The notes beneath the pieces were generated by a model. That model made no database searches and had not been told where the DNA came from. It was given only the letters and a program-made list of their open reading frames with translations. From positions 77,921 through 141,920 of the forward strand of contig NQMI01000012.1 in the NCBI GenBank assembly GCA_002270565.1: 64,000 bases of DNA. Direction: 5' to 3'. Both the position numbers and the translations under genes were made by a program. How positions within the stretch are numbered: the stretch's first letter is position 1; every line of letters starts with the position of its first letter. The DNA is from Stenocarpella maydis (Eukaryota; Ascomycota; Sordariomycetes; Diaporthales; Diaporthaceae). Shown here one piece after another: positions 21,677-32,397 of the stretch.

Positions 21677-24076
21677 ATGGATGCCGGGCCTGGCATCACT
21701 GCCGACGCAACACCTGCTCCCCGACAGAGGTCACAACCCGGTGGCGGTCGAAGGAAGGGCACGGCTTGTGCCCGATGTCGCTCACAAAAGATCAAATGTG
21801 ACGATGAGACACCGTCGTGCTTGAATTGTGCGAAGGCTGGACAGCCATGCATCCGGGCGAACCCTGGCAATAATCCAGATGCCATCAGGTAGGTCGTCTC
21901 TTCTATCGGGGCTCCACAATGATGTGCCCTTGTATATTCCTCGTCAAGGGAGACAACCTGGTACCGAACCCATTGCGTGAGAGCTGATCAGTGGCATAGC
22001 TATATCACCCAGACCGAGGCACGTCTGCGTGCACTCGAGGAGTCACTGCGTCGGATAGCACCCGAGGAGCTGGAGAAGGCTCCTCGGGTAACAGAGAGGT
22101 CTCGACATGGGAGCGTCCCGGAGTCTTCGCATCAAGAGCCCCGGTTTGTACCCGTGAGTGCAGTGCCAGACTCGACGCCGGGCTCGGTACGAAGCCCTTC
22201 GCACTCGCACAACTTGTCGCGAACACAGAACGAGAACATTGGCTCTGCTGCCGCGGCCAGCCCGTCGACCCAGATCGGCCCAAGCGAGCCGCTTGCCCAT
22301 GAGGTCGGCCTACTTTCACTTGCCAACGCCACCGAGCCCAAGTATATTGGACCATCGTCAGGCGTGTCATTCGCACGCCTGATCTTTGCAGCTATCCCTC
22401 AGTCTCAAGGGCTATCGACAGCCTACTGGAACTCACCAAAGGGGAATGTGAGCTCGACAAGAGCCGCCTTGAAGCCGGCTCTACCTTTACCCCCGGACTG
22501 GACCCCAGAGGTTGACCTGCAGCACTTTATCGATGCATACTTTGAGACATGGCAACCGCTGTATCCGTTCCTCAAAGAAGACGATATTGTTTCTAGCCTC
22601 GATGTGCTGTTCACCAGACAGACTCCTGCTGCACACTCGCTCCAGATGCCGGAGCTGCGAGACATCGAAGCTGCTCTATCTCCATTCCATGCGGTTCAGC
22701 TGTTTCTGGTCGTTGCGTTGGGCGCGCGCATCCTGGAGGCACGCCTATCTTCCGAATTCGAGTCCGCTCGGTACCTAGCGACGGCCATGTCCCGGCTTGA
22801 CCAACTTGCGCTGCATGACAGCCTCGAAGGGCTGCAGACAATGCTTTTGCTCACCCTTTCAGGATTCTGTTTCGAGCACGGGCCCAATGCCTGGTTCCTG
22901 AGCCAGAACATCATCACAACGTGCCTCGACCTGGGCTTCCAAAGGCGATGGCAAGAACCGCCCCCTCACAACGGATCCCCAGAGGCGCTCAGCCGATACA
23001 GGGCCCGCAGAGACCTGCGACGAGCAATATTCTGGTCTGCCTACTCCATCGAGAGAAAACTGGCGGTAGTTCTTGGCCGGCCTCTCACCCTTCGAGATGA
23101 GGCAGTCGACGTGCAATTCCCTGGAGTCGAGGCCGATACAGCTGGCGAGCCTCTGGCCGGGCTAGGGTCTTGCATGAACTCGGCAAAGAGGATGAGAGTT
23201 GAGACATCGCCATACAAGGCCGCGCATTACTCCTTTAGGTTTGACCAGATCACGGCAGAGATCAAGCTGATACTCTACCGCGTGGTGAATAAGCCAGACG
23301 TATTCCCATGGCCGACAGATGTAGCCGGATGGCAGGAGAAATGCCACAAACGCTGCGACGAGCTTTTTGAGAGTCTGAGCAATGACCTGCGATGGCGGTC
23401 CCGTCGCCGGAGCGCCGACGGCATCGCACAGAGGCTCGAGCTCAAGTACCACCAGTGCCTAATGCTGCTGCATCGCCCCTCGCCAGCGACCCCTCGGCCC
23501 AGGGCCGAGTCGTGGAAGGCGTGCTACGACAGCGCGTCACAGACGATCCTCATCCACTCGGATATGCACCGCTTCTCCAAGCTGCCGCACACGTGGCTGA
23601 CGGCACACACCATCTTCGTCAGCGGCATCACCTTCCTCTACTGCCTCTGGGTCAACGCCGCGGTCAAGGACAGGACCTCGATGGACGACTTTAACCGCAT
23701 TGCGTCCGCGTGCTCGGCCCTGCTCAAGGTCCTCGGCAAGGCGTGGAGCGTGGCCGCCGACGCGGTGGAGAAGTTTGACAGGCTGGCGGCGCTGACGTCG
23801 TCGTCGTGGAACTCGTGGAAGGAGGCGCAGGCGGAGAGGCGGACTGAGATAGCCGTCGGCGCCTCCCTCGTGTCGCTGGCTCAAGACGGCGCTGTGGCTG
23901 ATACCAGCACTGCTGTTAACCAGGCAGACGTCTTCGAAGACATTGGGGGCTCCAGCCTCGTCGAGCCCGAGTTCTTCCTAACCGAGCTTGGAGATATGAG
24001 CTCGTGGTTCGACCTGGACTGGATTGGAGAGGGGTTCAACTTTGACGACAGCAATGCTACATATCCTCCCTTATAG
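21677..24076 (+). CDS. Zn2Cys6 fungal-specific transcription factor
   Basis: Exons 21677-21888 and 22000-24076 give 762 residues. The N-terminal binuclear zinc cluster reads ACARCRSQKIKCDDETPSC then LNCAKAGQPC, with all six cysteines in the standard spacing. The intron falls just after it and joins NNPDAI to SYITQTEARLRALEESLRR, a short coiled-coil dimerisation element. A Ser/Pro-rich linker precedes the fungal_trans middle homology domain (about 250-600), including FIDAYFETWQPLYPFL, FWSAYSIERKLAVVLGRP and LMLLHRPSP. The C-terminus is acidic (ELGDMSSWFDLDW), a likely activation region. The true start is ATG 21677; upstream codons in this frame lack an ATG. Targets are unknown. Confidence 0.93.
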
Positions 24077-24704
24077 AGCGGATGCTAATGTAGACTGGTG
24101 TGTACTTGGGACGTGGCAAAAATGTGATATTTTCACCGGTGAATTTTTTATGCTCAAAATGGGTACTATCCGTTGAACCTACTCTGTGGTCGGCACCCAG
24201 AATGCACTCATGCTGTATGTTGAGGGCATCCGGGAAACTTGCTCCAGGGCAAGATGTAGAAAAGTCGCTTGTGTCTGTTGCCCGCGTGAACAATTTTTTC
24301 GATTTAAGGAACAAGTCAGCGAGTATCTATAAATTCTCACAAGTCATCCCTCGGAGTCTCGCACACCGTTACGTTACGCTGCAGTGGCTTCCGCAGGTGC
24401 TGAGGTTCTGGGCTCATGTCATCGGCTTTACTCCGTCGGCGGTGCGGGGCTGCTCAGGTTGTCCGCAACTCGGAACCCGTTCTACTGAAAGCTTTAGCCA
24501 CTACAGTAACCCCTTGTCCAATTATCTATTTGCAGCACAGCTGAATGTGAGCACTCTTCTAGACGTGGCTCATCGCCTGGCTATGGCCAGCATCTCCGTG
24601 TTCCCCACCGGCCTAAGCCTCCCGGTTGTCTCTAGTCGGGTGAGAGCTCGGTTAGATGCAGCCAGTGGACGATACATACTGCACAATATTCGTCCTGGAA
24701 CACC
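24077..24704. other. intergenic region between regulator and ATP-grasp-like relic
   Basis: A 628-bp gap. A plus-strand frame stays open for about 200 codons here, but its composition and content do not look coding and I do not call it. Confidence 0.4.
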
Positions 24705-24994
24705 ATGAAGCCTAGAGTTGCCGTGTTATATCAAGCTCTTGACCCGCCTGTTATAGACGGCAGCAAAAAGCCTAAGAAACCCAACGGTTCGTAGGCTGTA
24801 CCTAACTTAGTCACTGCGTTGAAATTCTCATACTTGTTTTTACTGACCTTGGTCCTAACCACACAGGCTATAAGGACTCCGGCGCTGATATCGCATTCAA
24901 CTTGGGTCAAACCGAACGTGTCGATGTCACCACTCCGACGGCCGACCCCGGAGGAGCTGGCAGCGTACGCGAAGCAGCTTGCTTGCCTCAATAA
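24705..24994 (+). pseudogene. truncated N-terminal fragment, ATP-grasp-like fungal ligase
   Basis: Exons 24705-24786 and 24867-24994 (80-nt intron, CTAAC branch, ACACAG acceptor) encode 69 residues. The product starts MKPRVAVLYQALDPPVIDG and continues GYKDSGADIAFNL, which resembles the N-terminus of large fungal ATP-grasp ligases of the amino-acid/carbamoyl-phosphate type, as I remember them. The frame then ends at TAA 24,992-24,994, while the next frame stays open with a coding-like run (RPTPEELAAYAKQLACLN) to a TAG at about 25,014. The ATP-grasp catalytic domain is missing, so this is a relic or a short derived ORF. The family call is tentative; the spliced open frame is directly visible. 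Confidence 0.5.
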
Positions 24995-25292
24995 GCCGCG
25001 GTACTTGGACAAATAGCTCCTAGGGCCCCGGTAGGGGTTTTCCATCCGGTATGCGTATTTCCGGCAACTCCCGCCTCCAGATTTGGTGGAAGGTTGGGCA
25101 AGGGGCCAGGGCACCAAGCTTTTGCGGAGGCTTTAGAGTCGCAAGCGGGGAAGTGGAGAGCAAGTATAAAGGTGGACGAGATCGTGACATCAAGCTTCCC
25201 ACTCAGACCGTAGTTGCGAAGATACATACACATATCCCAAGAAACCACCTCTTTATAACCGACACTGATCTTCACTGCGTTTCTCTCACAGC

Positions 25293-26582
25293 ATGGTTGC
25301 TAGCATGGTGTCTACAGTGAGGTTCATGTTAGTTGTGGGCTCAATAGCCAGCCTCAAAACCTCAGCACGCAGATTGCCTGCTGGATCCTGGTCAGTGTGT
25401 GAGAGAAAATGCGCTCGCTCTTCAGTGACTAACAAACTGGGGCAGGGACTCCCATATTCACATAATAGATCCAGAAAACTCTCCGTTGGACCCGAATAGA
25501 GGCATGGTCAAGTTTCATCCCCCACACCCACCCAAAAAGAACCTCAGGATACTCACTCGTCCTCTGCCCGGATGCTTCATGTGGAGCTGACCGTTCTGCC
25601 TCTGCTCAGACTACACGCCGAAGGCGGCGACCGTTGCTAATGCTACTGACTTCGAGACCGGCCTTGGTATCGACCATGCCTGCATCGTATTGCCCAGCGT
25701 CTACGGCACCGACAACTCAATTCTCATCGACGCCCTGCGCCAATTCAATGGCCTGTACCGTGGTGTGGCTGTCATTGACCCAGACAACATCAGCAACGCG
25801 ACTCTTGCCACGTTTCAGGAGGCTGGCGTTCGCGGCTGTAAGTGCACATGTGGTCCAATGTCCCAAGTCACCACCAAGATGCATCGCACCCAGGGCGATT
25901 GAGCATGCCCACTTTCCATCAATTCAAGAGGGGAATGAGACTCTATTCAGCAGCCCAAAGGGGCGTTCCGGCTGACCATAACGCTGCAGTACGGGTGAAC
26001 CTGGACAGCCAAAACAGCACAGAGGTTTCTGAGGTTGTCCACAAGAATACGGAAGTGGCGAAACAGATGGACTGGGTTCTACAGCTGTATACGCCACTCT
26101 CATCCCTGGTGTATCTACACGACTATATTGTTGCTTCCGGGGCTATTTTCGCATTCGACCACTTTGGGCATACCCTGGTCGGGTCCAGGACCAACGTGAG
26201 CATGAACACGTACGATCCATACCGAACGCCAGGCTTCCGGGAGTTGATCGACCTCGTCCAGAAGAAAATCATGTTCGTCAAGATCTCGGGGCCTTATCGG
26301 GATTCCAACCAGGCACCCTTTTACGAAGACATGCGCGTTGTGGCCGAGACTCTCATTAATGCCGGCCCGGACATGGTTGTATACGGGAGTGACTGGCCGC
26401 ACACCAAGAGCAAGGAGGGGAATGACGCCGTTGGTGGTCGCCTCAAGGAGCAGGACTTCCAGGATATTAACGATCCTGCGCTGGTCGAGATCACTAAGGA
26501 ATGGGCTGGGAGCGATGCTCAGATCCAGAGGCTTTTTGTGGACAATCCCAGGCGCCTATGGCAGTGGTATGAGGATTCATGA
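25293..26582 (+). CDS. amidohydrolase-2 family hydrolase, probably secreted
   Basis: TIM-barrel metal-dependent hydrolase of the amidohydrolase_2 (pyrone dicarboxylate lactonase/LigI-like) type. Proposed exons 25293-25390, 25446-25558, 25610-25837 and 25990-26582 give 343 residues. The N-terminus has a hydrophobic segment (MLVVGSIASL), perhaps a signal peptide, then LPAGSWDSHIHIIDP carrying the HxH metal site. Later blocks are ETGLGIDHACIVLPSVYG, EAGVRGLRVNL, FAFDHFGHT, MFVKISGPYR and VVYGSDWPHT with the C-terminal metal-binding Asp, then FVDNPRRLW. Exon 2 to exon 3 is the weak point: the frame-preserving donor (25,559, GTCCTC) is poor and adds about 20 residues not usual in the family, whereas a better-looking donor at 25,507 would break the frame. 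So the second junction may be damaged. Confidence 0.8.
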
Positions 26583-26640
26583 TTCGCAATTCTCGCGGGG
26601 AGAAGCGCTGCATAGTGCCTAGGTATTTAACACACCTGCG

Positions 26641-26949
26641 TCATCCATCTAAGAAAGATTGAGAAGATCCAGTGCCGCTGAGGAAATCAATGAAGTCAAC
26701 GCAGCCCCTGTGGCCTTTATTCTTGGCAAGTTCCTTCGCACTTTGACACCCCTTCTCGGTGAAGCCAAGCGGCAGCACGGCGTTCCAGAGTAGGCATTTA
26801 ACCCCGTTGTCAAGCAGCAGCCTGGTTATTCTGAGACTTCTATTTTCCGCTCCTCCGTATCTTTCGGCCGCTGCGTCGTTCACCCTCGCCCCTTTCTTAA
26901 GCAGGAACTCCACCATTTTACAGCTGCCAGTCCTGTCTAATAGTTGAAG
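26641..26949 (-). pseudogene. ankyrin-repeat remnant
   Basis: A minus-strand frame reads KMVEFLLKKGARVND, then ITRLLLDNGVKC and KELAKNKGHRGCVDFIDFL to a stop at 26,641. These are two to three degenerate ankyrin-repeat helices and the usual C-terminal cap. Upstream (beyond 26,930) the DNA becomes AT-rich and the frame closes, so the rest of the protein is missing or mutated. Many fungal ankyrin genes are accessory and decay readily. Confidence 0.55.
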
Positions 26950-27340
26950 TAAAAATAAAATTTACATAAAATGATTGAGAACAAGAATTAGAGCAATAAA
27001 GTCTCCAGAAAGTAAAAAGCATAGCACCTAATAAATATTGTTGCTCGGCTCGCAAAGGTCATCCAGAGCTCAGGCAATCTCTCTCTGGAGCACACTATTT
27101 ATAGGATGTGTGATTCGAACACTGGGTTAGGGTCCCGCACCTGCGCCTCACCACTTCCAATAAGCTTGCCAGTGGAGCTTTTTTGACAATCGCGGGAGCT
27201 TCCAACCAGCCGCCCATCCACCAAGTGCAAGCAGCGCAGGAAGCACACAACAACGCGACTTAACCGATCCCGATCGCATTGACCCAGACAGCATCAAGTA
27301 AAATTCATCATTTCGACGCGATCGATTCGCGTGGGTCATA
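26950..27340. promoter_or_regulatory. AT-rich gap and ARP4 upstream region
   Basis: The first part (about 26,940-27,060) is AT-rich. The part nearest 27,341 should contain the ARP4 promoter and 5' UTR. No RNA gene is supported. Confidence 0.4.
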
Positions 27341-28817
27341 ATGGCTTCTCAACAGCCGCTCTCCTCGTCGCAGCAGCCGGCTGACGTCTACGGCGGTGGT
27401 GGGTGACCTTTGCGCACGGCGCAAACCCTCTTCTCCCATTCAAGTAACCTGACAATGATTTCTGAAAATAGATGAGATCTCCGCCCTCGTCCTCGACCCA
27501 GGCTACTGCCACACACGCGCCGGCTTTGCCGGCGAGGATGTTCCCAAATGCGTCCTACCATCCTTCTACGCCAACATCGATGGGAAGGCACGGTTCGGCG
27601 ACGAGTGCATACGTCCCCGTGAGGGCCTGGAATTGCGCAACTACATGAACACCAAATCGGAGGTGGACGACTGGGAGATCGCGCCTAAGCTGTGGGAGCA
27701 CATGCTTGTCAAGAGGCTGAACCCCACACAACCAACACCGGCTTCTAAGAACGGCCTGAACGATGGTAACAAGGATGGCGAAGGCGATGTCACGATGGCA
27801 GAACTCGAAAACCAGGAGCTTCAAGAGAAGGCGCTGTACGAGAACCCGATTCTGCTTACGGAGCCGGCGTCCAATCCGGTCAAGAACCGGGAGAGGTCCA
27901 TGCAGGAGCTGTTCGACAACTTTGGAACACCGGCTGTCTGGCTGAGCAGGACGCCGGTCCTCTCAGCCTTCGCTGCAGGAAAGGCAACGGCTCTGGTGAT
28001 CGAGGTTGGTGGAGCGAACACGTGCGTCACGGCAGTGCATGATGGTATGGCGCTGAAGAAGTCAGCTGTTTCGTCTCCTGCAGGTGGCCTGTGGCTGTCC
28101 CAGCAGATTCGCACCATGTGGGAGACCAATGACCCGAAGATCGACGCTGTCCCCACGTTTATGATCGAGAACAAGACCCAGGTAGATGCCCAACAACCAC
28201 CAAACGCCAGGCTCAAGAGCTTCCCCTTTCCGATTCACGACTCTTTCCGCCGTTACGAGGAGGAGCGGCTGTTGACCGAGTTTAAGGAGTCGGTGGTCGA
28301 GGTGTGGAAGGGCGCAGGGCGCTACTTGAACCCCGGAAACGAGGATTACGTCAAGTCGCAACCCGGCCGCGTGTTTGAGATGCCTGACGGCTACAATCAG
28401 ATGTGGCGCGAGCAGCGGTTCAAGGTCTCAGAGGGCATGTGGGACGAGACAGCGGCGTACCCAGTTGCGGACGAACAGTTCCGCCTGACCAAGAACCAGA
28501 CCTTGCCAGGGCTGATCAAGCAGAGCCTGGATCTGGTGGACGTGGACTTGAGACCCCACCTCCTTGGCAACGTTGTTGTGACAGGGGCCACAAGCTTGTT
28601 GAATGGTTTCAACGACAGGCTGAACAACGAGCTCACCCAGATGTACCCTGGCATGAAGATCAAGCTGCACGCGGCAGGATTGACCACCGAGCGCCGATTT
28701 GGTGCCTGGGTCGGCGGAAGCATCCTGGGCAGCCTCGGAAGTTTCCACCAGATGTGGATTTCGCGCAAGGAATGGGAGGAGATCGGGCCCAGTGTCGTCG
28801 AGAAGCGCTGCAAGTAG
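27341..28817 (+). CDS. ARP4: actin-related protein 4 (NuA4/SWR1/INO80 subunit)
   Basis: Exons 27341-27398 and 27472-28817 give 467 residues. The N-terminus MASQQPLSSSQQPADVYGG joins across a 73-nt intron to DEISALVLDPGYCHTRAGFAGEDVPK, the Arp4/BAF53 version of actin subdomain 1. An Arp4-typical acidic insert (about residues 100-140) is followed by TPAVWLSRTPVLSAFAAGK, EVGGANTCVTAVHDG and the C-terminal VVVTGATSLLNGFNDRLNNE and RRFGAWVGGSILGSLGSFHQMW blocks. Arp4 is a nuclear actin-fold subunit shared by the NuA4 acetyltransferase and the INO80 and SWR1 remodellers. It lies 3.6 kb from TAF1 and in the same orientation. The start is the first ATG after the upstream stop. Confidence 0.93.
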
Positions 28818-29045
28818 GGCATGCGGCTTCTAGCCGCCATGATATGATTGCGCGGCTGATGCGAGGGTTTTGGTGTCAATTTTGGGAATTGCGCGACGGT
28901 CCAGAATGGATGGGCGTCTGGAGTTGGCAGATGGTCTGCTGGCCGGTGGCAGGATCAAAAGCTGGGTTGTGCGGCTCTTCGGGGAGCCAGCTGTTCACGT
29001 AAAAACAACGAAGAATTAATCTACATCTATGGTGTGCAGTGATCT

Positions 29046-30779
29046 TCACCATCCGTTCCACCTCTGCCACACGTCTACCACCTCATCCTCCTTCCCCGCC
29101 CGCCTGCTGTCAACCACCAGGTAGTGATCGTACCCAGCGCCGGCGATACACGCATGGTTCGGCCAGATTCTCACCCTCTGCCCGAACTTCAACGGCACCT
29201 CGGCCTCTCCGGGCCCCTTCCACACGAGAATGCCGTGCTCCTGGCTAATCTTCCCCACCTGCCAGCCCCCATGCACCGCAGGGAAATCCCTAGGAGCCGG
29301 ATCCGACTTCTCGATCCCGCCCTCCCCCCAGGGTGCCACGACGCCCCAGCCGGCATAGTGGCCCTCGCCGTCTTCCTTGCAGGGCTCGCGCCCGAGCGCC
29401 AGCGACCCGGCATTGACGAGCGCCTCGCTCGAGCCTCCTCCCCCGCGGCCCGGGTACAGAGACGCCACCTCGGCCACAACCGTGATGGCGATGTCGCCGC
29501 TGGAAAGCAGGGAGCCGTCGCGCGCGTGCGTCGCGAGCTGCTGCAGGTCGAGCGCCGGGTACACGCCCGCGTGGACCTCGAGGTCCAAGCCGTCGCCTTT
29601 GAGGACGGCCATGAGGGCTGACAGGCTAGCGGCGCGGGCGCCAGCCTCATTGCCGCCGCTGCTCGTGGAGGAGGACACCGGCGCGCCCCCTCCAGCGGTG
29701 ACGTCTGGGTGCTGCAGCGCCGTGGCGGTGGGCGTGGCGCCCACGGAGAGGACGAGCGCGTGGGCGGGGCTCTGGGCGCGTATCTCCTTGGCCACGCTGC
29801 CCAGGGTGGCGAACTCGTCCGTCAGGTACATGAGGGCGTCCCCTACAGCATTGAGAGTCAGCTTTCAGAGAGCCATGGAAGGAGTTTGATTTAAACACAG
29901 CGTGGATCGGGCCATAGTGTGGCCATGCCATTTCGGACATGGGCTCCGGGAGGGAATTTATTATTCCAATGCGGGTTAAAAATAACTCCAGAAGCTGCTT
30001 ACAGTCCTTGCGGGTGTAGTACGACTGGCCCGCGTGGGCGTACAGGCCGTGGAGGATGCAAGAGCCCTCGGCCTCGGAGGCGAGGATCGCCTTGAGCAGG
30101 GACTGGTAGGTCGGCGTGCCCGGGATGACGCCCGCGCGGTTGTATTTGACGTCGATCTTGAGGAAGGCAAGGGGCCTGTTACCCCCGGACTGGGACTTGA
30201 GGGAGGCCAGGAGCGGGACCTGGTCTGGGTTGTCGATCAAGACGGACACTGAGCCGGGGCCCAGGTCCTTGGAGACGGTGGCGAGGCGGGAGACCGCGGA
30301 TGGGTAGAGGGGGAAGGCGTAGAGGGCCTTTCGGCGAGTTAGGCCTGCACGTTCACAGTCCGAGGATCCCCTTCAGGGCGGATACTCACGTTGACATGTC
30401 GTCCTTTGCTTTGAAAGTCCTTCAGAACAGGGGCGATCTTCTCCGCCTCCAGGACGGTTGAGACGATAATGTTGGCCGGCGCTTTGGAGTTCTCCCCAAC
30501 TTGAAGCTTTGTGAGCTCCTCCGTCTGTGCAAGGATCATTCAGTCGCCATGTTTTCCTAGGCGATTTTCTGTTGGAGGGAAAGGGTACAAGATACTGACC
30601 TTGTGAGTCTTGATGTGAGCTCGCCAGCCGATGCCATTCTTGTCGGCTGCATCGATCATCCGCTGGCAGTTGACCTCGAGTTTGGCGAGATCCAGGACAA
30701 TGCTGGGGGTCGGAACCTCGTGGAGGGTCTTACCCACGAAGCGCTCTCGAAGAGCGGTTTTGGACGCCGTCGCTGCCAT
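29046..30779 (-). CDS. DSD1: D-serine dehydratase (DSD1-type, zinc/PLP, fold type III)
   Basis: Converts D-serine to pyruvate and ammonia. Exons 30779-30600, 30524-30390, 30327-30003 and 29842-29046 give 478 residues. The N-terminal barrel starts with LHEVPTPSIVLDLAKLEVNC and holds the PLP-lysine motif WRAHIKTHK (Lys57). Later segments are NIIVSTVLEAEKIAPVL, VSVLIDNPDQVPLL, FLKIDVKYNRAGV and LHGLYAHAGQSYY. The C-terminal domain carries RVRIWPNHACIAGAGYDHY, in which the His and Cys are the expected zinc ligands of eukaryotic D-serine dehydratases. A D-threonine aldolase-like substrate range is possible. All splice sites are GT-AG and phase-compatible. Confidence 0.9.
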
Positions 30780-32397
30780 GGAGACACTGTCACAAGCAGA
30801 TCACTTCCTGCCGAGCCGGTTAGTACCTTGATCTGTGGAACGGACTGGAAGAGCGGTCACCTTTTAATGAGGCTACTTTGATGCGCTCAGGGCTTCGACG
30901 AGGTACGCTGCTCCCTTGGGACAGAAGGTTATTCGGAGTAATGGTACTAGAAATATTGCAGTGCTGTTCATGCAGAAGCGAAGAGCCAAGGTACAATTAG
31001 ATGCCGGAAGGCCTGTTCCAAATCAGTCGCAGGATGACGATATCGGCCTCGGAGTCAGAGTGCTATGATCTCCACTTCATAGGTGCATGCTAGGCCGAGG
31101 TGGCAACAGACTGGCAATGGCAATTTCCGCATCACCTCACATAATGTTGGTGTTGAGCAAGGCCACTGGATTACATTCTCCAGCGTGGAGAGGCCCACAA
31201 CATATTGATCTTGCATGTTCCAGACGAACGCCCCATTTTACATTTTGTAAGTATTCGATACCACCACAGCCGGCCACTCACCAGCCAACCATTTATGTCC
31301 GGGATCACCTATGCTTGCACATGAATCTCGAACCGTTTTTATGGTACGATGAACGATTAAATTCTTTAGCGAGCAACCTGAGGCTATACATCTCCACGAG
31401 TCCGGGCTTGTGTTTGTCCGTTGACAGCCATGTCAGCACTCGTAAGGCGCGATGACTCACACTCTATATTCAAATGATACTCAGCCGCTTGCCTATAATT
31501 AAAGAACCATAGCCGCGTAGCTGATAAGAGGGGAGGAGTATGTGTTGGTCAGTCTGGACACAGTTCCCATGTGGCCGCGTATGCGATCTCCCTGAGCTAA
31601 ATGCTTGTGTTAGTCGCTTGTACGCTGTGTCCCACCTAGGTACTTCAGTATGTTTTTGTCTGATGTTTGAATGACCCTTTCACGACGGGAGAGAAGAGCT
31701 ATCTACCAAGGGCTTAATCAAACCAATAGATTGGATGGAGAGGTGGAGCTTTGTAGCATAAGTGATTTGTGCCTTCTTGGCTTGATTATTACTATTATTA
31801 CGAAGCTGCTCAGGGAAACAAGAACCCCAGACCCTGATTCGTTGATGACCTTCTTGGGTGGACATGGCCCGTGCACCTCGGCCGGGCCCCACCCTCCGTA
31901 CATACCCAAGCAGACCTGCAGTTCAGTCACGTTGGGCTGACCTCAACCTCTCTCATGGTCCCCACCTTCGCTGCCATCGAGAAGTGCAGGCAACTTTGCA
32001 ACATTCTTTCGACAACACCACGCAACGTACGCTTCTGTTCTGCGATAAGCAGCAGCCGACAAGTGGCCGGCGACTGACCAGACACGTCGTCGAACCCCCC
32101 GCGGTCGCAGTCGCCTGTCCTCTCAATCGCACGAACCGAAAGCCAACCTCGACTCGACTCGATCCATCCGACCGCGGCATTCACTCTTTCCCCTCGCGCA
32201 ATACCAACTACCTCTTTCATCGGCCATCGCGCCGTTTTTCACCCACTGGCATGACCTGAGCGCCTGCCGCGACCCGCGACGCGACGTTGCGAGGTGCTGT
32301 TGAGGAGGCCGCCGCACCGTCAACACACGTAACCACCCGACACCCCGCTTATCCCCGACTTATTTCGCTCCGAACTGCCAACAAAACCTCCCTCATC
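30780..32397. promoter_or_regulatory. divergent region, D-serine dehydratase / TAF1
   Basis: A 1.6-kb gene-free region between divergent genes. An ACCTAGGTA motif sits at about 31,634-31,642. The last 400 bp are CA/TC-rich, as expected for the TAF1 5' leader. Confidence 0.45.

Noticed and set aside
24100..24708. 200-codon plus-strand open frame downstream of the Zn2Cys6 gene
   Set aside because: No recognisable motif; the genuine ATP-grasp-like start at 24705 uses a different frame.
14009..26582. Idea of an intact secondary-metabolite cluster (aminotransferase, protease, regulator, ligase relic, amidohydrolase)
   Set aside because: There is no polyketide synthase, NRPS, terpene synthase or P450 in the window, the gaps are kilobases long, and the ligase is truncated. 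A dead cluster remains only a possibility.
27105..27150. tRNA-like T-arm (GATTCGAACACTGGG) on the minus strand
   Set aside because: The T stem pairs over only about three bases and no matching acceptor, D or anticodon arms could be found around it.
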